Part shown: positions 51,601 to 60,600 of the stretch, piece by piece
How the letters are laid out: the number at the start of each line of letters is the position of its first letter
Position numbering within the stretch: the stretch's first letter is position 1
Made by a program: the position numbers and the translations under genes
From: Ariolimax columbianus
Taxonomy: Eukaryota; Mollusca; Gastropoda; Stylommatophora; Arionidae
Direction: 5' to 3'
Length of the DNA: 64,000 nucleotides
Assembly: GCA_036924085.1 (NCBI GenBank)
Contig: JAVGWX010000003.1
Location: 130,445,023 to 130,509,022 of the forward strand
The notes under the pieces: generated by a model
Seen by the model: only the letters and a program-made list of their open reading frames with translations
Databases searched by the model: none
Told to the model about the DNA's origin: nothing

Positions 51601-54600
51601 TGATTTCAATTGCAAGGCACTCACTAATGCGAGGATCACGTCGACCCCCCCCCCCCCCCCCCCCCCACCTTGTTAGCCAGCCTGCTATTTAACGGCCTGT
51701 TTTCAGGAAAAATTGCATGGAAATGCTGTCTTGGTCTGTATGTTCACCAGACCCTGACTAACATATCTGTTCAATATGTTTGCATGACTATAACTAGCAT
51801 GTCAGATAGTATCTTTTGCCTGATCCTGACTAACATATCTAATCAGTATGTTTTGCCTGACAAGACTTTAGTCTCCTCCCTCCAAGTAGTAGATTTAAAA
51901 GCTGATTAAAGAGGAGGCTAAAGCTTGATGATGATTAATGACATGAGCTGTCATATTTTAATATATCTAATTATTTACTTTCAGTAAACCCATATTAAAG
52001 AACGTCTCCTTTACAGTTCCGGCTGGACACACCTATGCTCTGGTAAGAAATGCCAAGTTACATTATTATGAGTGAATAATTTAGTTCAAGGAGAAATGCA
52101 GATCAAAATTTTAGTCTTTGCTACATTATCTGTGATTAACTAGCCTCAGAAGTTAACAGTTTTATACAGTTATAAGCATAACACAACCTACATTATTACC
52201 AAAACATCCTATCTCATTTACTGCCGCGTGCCGATGTATCGGCTTCTTGTATTTTCCAGAAAACCCAGGAGCCGATATATTGGTTTTTGCGACTGTGTTG
52301 ACAAAATCACATTTTCCCATTCCTAGTTCTTCTAAATGTTTTATTTTGGTTTTTGACGACAGCCCAGATTTTTTTTTTTTTCATTTCCAAAAGAGTAATC
52401 GGGAAGGTGTTTATTTTCTTACTTAGATTAAAGAAAAAAAAAATGGTGCTTGCAATGAATCTAGCCCATGCCGCTTCTGCCAGAGAAAATAGAGTTTCTA
52501 CAGAACAGGCTTGGCAATAGATAGATTATATTATTGCTTATAACATTGATCATGAAGATATTGATCACTCAGATCTCGATATTTCAAATTTCTTAAGCTA
52601 GTCTTAGTTCCAAGTCGAGCAATGAAAGGGGAAACTAAATCTACTGACGAAGGAGCTGTGTCTTCTTGTTTGTCAAAGAATGGTAGGGACAGTAAAAAAA
52701 TTCAGTAAAGATTCAAGGTCCTGCACAGTTCTGTTAGTGTGTATAATATAAATGTTTGTGTATATATTTTTGAATACAGCATACATTTTCTAGGGATGTT
52801 CGTAAATTGTAAACACTCACACTTGTGTTGATTAGGGCTTCCATTTTTGAGGACTTTATCAACTTCGCGTCCGTTCAGTAAAATGGGAATACTGTAAAAA
52901 CAACGGCACCAAGTTAAGTGTCTCTTAGAACATCTTTCTTTGTGGATTACCGTCAATAGAAAGTCAATATGCTATTTACCTATTGGTTTAGAGCTGAATA
53001 ATATGTTGATGAGTGGAAACATTGTTTTTATAATTTAAAAAAAATAACAAAACGATTATGCAACTATAATCGCTCATACATAAAAGTTCACCTCATTTGT
53101 AAAATATATGTATTCCATTGTATTCTGGACTCACTTATGAACAGTTTGCTATTTCAGTGAATCTTTATTATTAAAGATAAATAGATCACAACTAAGTGTT
53201 TTCAAAGTGCACAAAAAGTGCATTCAGAGGTCCACAATATTTTGGAGTGAATGAGTTAATCAGACAATGCAAGTTCAGAAAGAAAAAGAACAAACACATT
53301 TTTTTGACAAGCTATAACAAATAAAACAATACAAATTAAAAACATGTATTCATCATGTCGGAAACAGATGTGACTATCAGATGACACTATTTGAATACTA
53401 GTGTTTTAATGTCTGAGATGGAGCAAACAAAATCAGTATCAGGTGAAATATACTGATCAAGACCCCACCTTACATCCTCATTCATGATCCTACAGTCTCA
53501 GGATTCCCAATTCTTCCATTGCTGTGTGATCATTAAAAGCCAGCCATTGATTGATATCAGTGTTTATCTCTTAACCATATCTAATGTTTTCATTATAGGC
53601 ACTTTAAAAATCATATCAGCTCTTTTATTTCCATGAACCTAAACGTGAGCAGGCCAGTAGATGCACACATACCCAATGGTTTGAAGTTCGTTCGTTCTCA
53701 ATCTCCCACTACCAAACCCTGAACAGGCTTAAGTAGCAGAATGTAGTCCAGAGAACGGAATGCTTTGTGTCATAGTTTACAGCTTGACTGTGATATTTGC
53801 ACCTTTTGGTCCAACACATCCGACTTCAGCAAGCATTTTTTTAGTACCGGGTAAGCATTCCCTCTTTGATCCCTTCTTCTTAGCCAGTCTGCCCTGCTGC
53901 AGCCTGTTGTCCAGAATCACCATGTGGAGGTGTAGAAGGGTCTTGGCAGCTCTGGTTTGCTGTCCCTGATGCTAGCAGTCAGCTATGAGTTGCTGTCCAC
54001 TGCAGTTCATGCGATGATCACTGTAATGCTACAGTCATCTTTTTTTACCTTCTAAATCATTGACTGAGAATCCAATATGATAACTGCTCTGAGTAATGGG
54101 GTTTCTGATAACAGCCACACGTAAAAAGTTAAAGCTAATCTCATAATAGACACTGCAGTCAGGGATGAAGTGTTGGAGACTTGTTTTTCAGATGAGGTAG
54201 CCAGTTTCCTTTCTCTTTGAATTTCCTAATGTAAGGCAAGTACAGATTTACAACTGGGTTAACTGTTGCATACTAGTACAGGAGTTGAACCCCATGTATT
54301 TGTCATGAAAAGCAAGTGGTTTACCAGACACTAGTCTGATGCTCAGACTTGTAGTAATTACTTCAATCTGCATTCTTATACTACAAGTTATTGTTATGCT
54401 CTACAATATCTTTGAAGCACATTATGATTTCTCAACATGTAGCACAGAATCCATTCATTTGGATTATACAAATTAAAGTAACTGAAATAATTCAAGTAAA
54501 ACTTATCAGTCTATTCCTGGCCTTATTGTGATCAATAAATAATCAATCCTCAGGTTGGTCACACAGGAAGTGGTAAGAGCACAATTGTCAGACTGCTATT

Positions 54601-57600
54601 TCGTTTCTATGATGTCCATTCAGGTTGTATCAAGATTGATGGACAGGACATATGCCAGGTTAGTCTGTCCCTAGTCTTCCTACAACAGCAACTGCAGTAT
54701 GAGTTGTATTTAAAGCCTGTATTTGATTGTTTCTGATATTTTTGGGCTTTATTTAAATTATGGTTAAATCTTATTTAAATGACATGAGTCTACATTAAAC
54801 TAATTTGTGTTTCTCATCCTGTTACACATTTTTGGAATCTGTGTTTCAAGAAGTATTTGGAATAAATATGCATCACTAGATGCAGCACATTGTTCTTTAT
54901 TTATCATGAAGACTGGCAAATGCTATAATAATTTCCAATATGTCCTTTCCCAAATGCTATTGAATTTCTGCCATACCATGATATTAAACTGTCCATTATC
55001 TTGTTTCTTTGTTGTAATTTTTTTCCTTTATCCATACATTTTTCCTATTGTCGCAGTTAGTTGTAGCACTCCTTTTCTCTTAGCCTGTCCACAAAATATG
55101 CTTTCATACTGTTGTGTATGTTATAACTTTGCTTGATGCCTTCATTTCTCTAAGTATACCATTAATAATATTTTTAAATATGCATAAGATTCTTAACATG
55201 TTTCTTTAAATCCATATCTCTGTGGAACCTACTGTTCATTGTCACTGATTGACTACATTATGACAGGTTTGCTTCTCTATAACATTGAGCTAGATTACAA
55301 ACCAGCAATAAGTCCTCCCAATGACATTTCACAACAAAAAATGTAGGGCAAAATAATTTATTTAAGATTGTATCAAAATACAGCGAAGTGGACCTTCACA
55401 ATTGGAATAGACACCAAAATTATAATTTTAGAGGCAGGTAACTAAGTGGTTTGATATTTGTTTCCTGACCTGCGGGATATGGGTTCAAAACCTGTGTAAT
55501 GACTACATTGTTTTCTGTAGAAAGATCAATAAAAACTACATGCTGTGTGGTGACTGCAGAGACAGGCAGCATTTAATTTTCAGCGCTATAAATCCTCCCG
55601 ATAAACATCAGGAGTGGAAACAAATGTTGTGATAAGTTTTATTATAGTTTTTATAATGGAACATATTTATTGGTGGATATTTGTGTTTTGTTTCTTCAAA
55701 TCGGTATCATTTACGGTTTTTTTTAAACCACCATTCCAGGTGACGCAGAAATCTTTGCGAAGCATCATTGGAGTTGTTCCTCAAGATACTGTTTTGTTTA
55801 ACAATGATATAAGGTGAGTCTAATATTAATAATGTTTGCTTAGGTGTCTGAGGCCTGTTGCGTCATTCGGCCACATCCATGACCCACTGCTATGCCGTGC
55901 CCGTTGCGTCATTAGGCCACATCCATGACCCACTGCTACGCCGTGGTTCCAGACCTCATCCAATGCGGAGGTGGAGGTTGATACCTGATGGAACCATACC
56001 GTATGGACATGGCCTCTACTGTGCCTCCATCCGGTCGGGGGAAGTCTTTTGGCGCTGAGGAACGACTTGTGTAGTAACTTGTGTACAGCTGTACAATATG
56101 ACCGAACAAAGAAACTCGGCTGCGGTCAAATGTTTCTGAGATTGGGAGGAGACCTGTTTTGGTGGAGACCTCCATGTTGCGGATGTAGTCATGCAGGATA
56201 CGCTGCTGGTTGCACATGTGCTGTAGTCTTGACATGTCATGTTTCAGCAATGGTTTTGGAGCCGTAGAGCAAAACTGGTAGATCCAGATTTTTTGCCTGA
56301 AGGGAGATCTTGCCATTACTCTACACCCGTCGGAGGTCGTGTATAGCAGGCACAGCTAGTCTGATCCACCATGACATAGGCAAATGACAGATGAGTTTAG
56401 AAAGTACTGAGTGGTCTGTCGTGGTCTTTGTGTATGACAAAAATAAGAATAGCACCACTGCCCCACAGAGAGAATGTCATTAATAATCAACTAACTAATG
56501 GTTAAGTGGTTTGTTAAGAGCAGCACAGATGGCACCTAACAGGCTGCAGGTCTACTTCGTTCTAGTGTCTGAGTCTATTAAGACTTGCACATCGATTAAC
56601 CATCTTTCAAGAAACTGGCTGTATACAGACTCTGCAGGGTCTTCTAAACCAGTATACAGATGTTAAGTTAAGTTATGACATTTAGCTACCTGACATAGGG
56701 CACATGCTGTACCTGAATGAACACCAAGATCACAGTCACAGTAGAACATAAATGTTTTACACATATTGATGCTGCATGTACTCTGTCAATATCTCCCAGG
56801 TATAACATCAGGTATGGGAGATTGGATGCTTCAGATTCTGAGGTTGAGGATGCAGCCAGAGCAGCAGAAATCCATGAAAGAATACTCTCCTTTCCCAAAA
56901 GTAAGTATATTTATGATGCTATGGAAACAGAGAAGGAAAATGAAGACACTCATATAGTGCATAAGCACATTTTGTATGATTGATTGTGTTGCAAGATGAC
57001 GTGCTCTGTTCTCATGATACTGATATGACTGGGAGATGATTGGCATCAATAGGGTATTGTCTGAAGTCTTAGATTTGTCTGATCATGTCCTTGTGGCAGA
57101 TGTGTGTGAGGAATATCTGATATTTGGTCTCTTAAATGATGTTGATAGACATTGTCAAAAAAGTGCTTTGCAAGTAGCAGGTTGTTGTCCGGAGAACACA
57201 TTGCGTTGTGTCGTACTTTACAGCTTGACTGCAGTGGGCATTTTTGAGTGCCAAGTTTAGCCTTCCCTCTTTTATCCCTTTTCTCTTGCCAGTCTGCCTT
57301 GTTGCCGCCTGTTATCTAGGATCACCATGTGGAGGTGTAGAAGGGTCTGGCTTGCTGGCCCTGATGTAGCAGTCAGCTATGGATCACTGAATGTTGGATA
57401 CAAATTTTGCTACTGTTAACCTGTATGTCTGACTTAATAATATGCTTCATACAGTTTTATGGGAGACAGTGTGGGCTAGTGGTTCAATGACACGGCTCAC
57501 AACCAGGAGGAGCTGGGTTCGATCCCCATCACGTTACCGGCCATTACCCCAGGGAAGCAAACCCTTAGAAAATGTACGAGGAAGCAGACCCTTGCACAAA

Positions 57601-60600
57601 ATGCATGCTGAAGTTGAATACACTGGGCCGGCAGTCGCAAAATAAAAACCACAGTGCAACACACATCGCCTTGGGGAATAGATAAATAAGGCGATAAGAC
57701 GTATGTCCTAGTTGTGAAGACCTTTGCTCGCTGGCTATGAAGCGTGAGGCCAACCATGCGTCTCAAGGGAGGCCTGGGTCACTCTAAGTTTGGACTCCAT
57801 CTCTTTTGTGAGTGTCCATGTTTCTGCCACATAGCATATGGCAGGTAGTACTGTGGAGTTGAATAGAGAGGTGCGCATGCTCTGGTCATGGATGTTGTCC
57901 AGTACCCGCGCAATGCCATCTTGTCAACTCTAACCTCAAGTTGTTCTGCATGTTGAGCAGGTGCCCAAGGTAGATGTACTCATCCACGTCGTCGAGTCTC
58001 TCTCATTCTAGGAAGTCATAGGAAGCAAATCGATTGCGCATGACTTTTGTCTTGGACGTGTTCACTTCGAGTCCCACTTTCTTTCCCTCTCGGTGGAGCG
58101 CTGCTAGCATTTCATTGGCATCTGGCTGCCTCCGTAAAAAGTACTAGATCATCTGGAAACCAAAGGTGATTTAGCAGCCTGCCATTTATGTTGATGCCAA
58201 GGTATCCAAGTAGCACTGGCTGATGACGGATTGCAGACATGCGGAAAAAAGGCTCTGTGAGATGGCGTCCCCTTGACGTACTCCTCTTTGTATGGGTACT
58301 ACTACCGGTATTTGTAAGGGTTGGAAGGTAGTTGTGCAATCAGTGTAGCAGTCAGCAAGGATTCTTGTGTATCCTGGGTCAACCCCTTGATTGTACATTA
58401 ATTCTTCAAATTATTAGCAAAACCTGAATAGAAGATCTGCGCTTCAATCGAACTGTACAAAATTAAATAAACAGCAAAAATAACAACTAAAGAAACCTTC
58501 TCCTTCCCTCACTCCTCACCTATCTCTTAATACTCCCCCTCTCAACCCATGCCTCCATAATGTCTAACTTTTTTCTTGATGATACAATCAAACACTTACA
58601 TTGAAGATGCAATCAAACACTTACATTGAAAATACAATCAAACATTTACATTTTATTTTAAAACGTTCCATGAATAACTGCCCAAAGGATGAGTTCTGTT
58701 TACATTTTGAGATTGCAAGAGCTCTGAGAGCTTTGGCATAGCTAATTATCAAATGTCTAATAGAAGCAGCTGAGCTGACTGCAAGTGATGTGTCAAATGA
58801 AGCATCAAGACTACATGTTGTGAAGTGACATTAGTACTATGCAATGTTGACAATATGTGAAAGCTAGTTGTGAACAAAGATGTACTTATTGTACCAAACC
58901 TAGAGAATTATATAATCAAATGTTTACTTTCTCTTATTTTTTATTATGATTATTATTGTGTGTGTGCATTTCACATATTTTATTATTGTACTGATATTGT
59001 ATTTCCTGTCAGAATACGACACAGTTGTGGGTGAGCGTGGGCTGAGATTAAGTGGTGGAGAAAAGCAGAGGGTAGCCATAGCCAGGACCTTACTGAAAGC
59101 TCCAGCTATAGTCCTATTGGATGAGGTTTGGCTTGTTGTAATATATTTCTTACCAAATTGGCCTGATTTCTCACATTAGTATTTCATAGATTCGTGTGAA
59201 CTCCAAAAAATGAAAATACAAGAATATAGTAGAGCAATTTGGACTGGGAAAAAGAAATGACAGATAGGCTTATACATTTTTTTTAAAGTAAAACAGCTAG
59301 TTATTATAAGTTCGAAGAAGATTATACATGTGGAAAAGCCCATCAGATATAGTAAAATATCAAACTGGCTTTATTATGATAAAGCACATTAAAAAATGGT
59401 TGCAATTTTAATCTATGTGCAGACATAAATTGCAATCACAATCCTGTGTGATTAAAATAACCACCAGACTGATAAAGATAGAAAGAAGATATACAATGGA
59501 TCCTCAAATAGATGTATTTGTATGTGATTAGATACTAAATTTAAATAACAAGTTAAAAATAAATATGATAGCCTACTGTCAGATAGCATGGACCATTAAA
59601 AAGACAAAGCCTAGAAGAGAAAGTAAACACTAAGTGGGACTAATGATAAAAGAGGAAGAAAAATTAAGTATGGATGACATACAACATATTAAGCAAAATG
59701 AAAGAAAAGAAACAAGCCAAAAAGAACTTCAGAATATCGGTACTGGACAATGGGATAAGTACTATGTACCAACAAGCAAAAGAATAGTGAATAAAATCAC
59801 AATGCAAGATAATAGAAGGCATTGGAAAGAAGCACAGGGAGATAGCTATCCATATAGAAATGAAGCATATTTCAAATATAAGACTGGCTCAACGAGGATG
59901 CATTAAGAATAAGAAGAAAGACATTAACAAGTGAACTATTTGATGAAAACTGAGGTAACACACCATCAACATTTAATAATGACGGCCACAGCATTCTCAT
60001 ATTTGAAGTAGATAAAACAATAAAATATATGAGCACATTTAAAGCAACAGGCATAATAATAATGTTCGTGTAGGCGTCAAAAGGCCCGTTGCGTTGATCG
60101 ACCACTACCAAGCTCAACTGCTGAGGCTGTGTTCATGCGCAGCGTGTAGACCGGAATCCCTACATACTCCCCAGGTGGAGCCATGTACTCCACAGTCTTG
60201 GGTATCTCATCAAAGATTATTTAGAAAGTTAAAATCACATGGAATAGGTGGGGAAGTTGCCAAATGGATTGAAAATTGGTTAACGAGAATAAGGCAGTAA
60301 GGGGGAGGGGGAGGAAATAAATAAGGAGTACTCTGAGTCATGTGAAGGGAAAAGTGGAGTGCCACAGGGCTCGGTTTTGGGACAATTTTGTTCTTGATAT
60401 ATATAAATGATTTGAACATTGATATAGGATCCATGATTGCAAAATTTGTAGACACAAAACTATGCAGCAGTGTCTCATCTAAAGCAGAAGTGGATATATT
60501 GAGGTCAGATTTAGATAAAATTTGGGAATGGTCTGTAAGCTGGCAAATGGAGTTTAATGTAGATAAATGTACAGTCATCCACATGGGTAGATCCAATATG

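Noticed and set aside
57461..57535. A functional tRNA gene
   Set aside because: A and B boxes are present, but a good cloverleaf is not, and the same body follows in four copies. It is a SINE.
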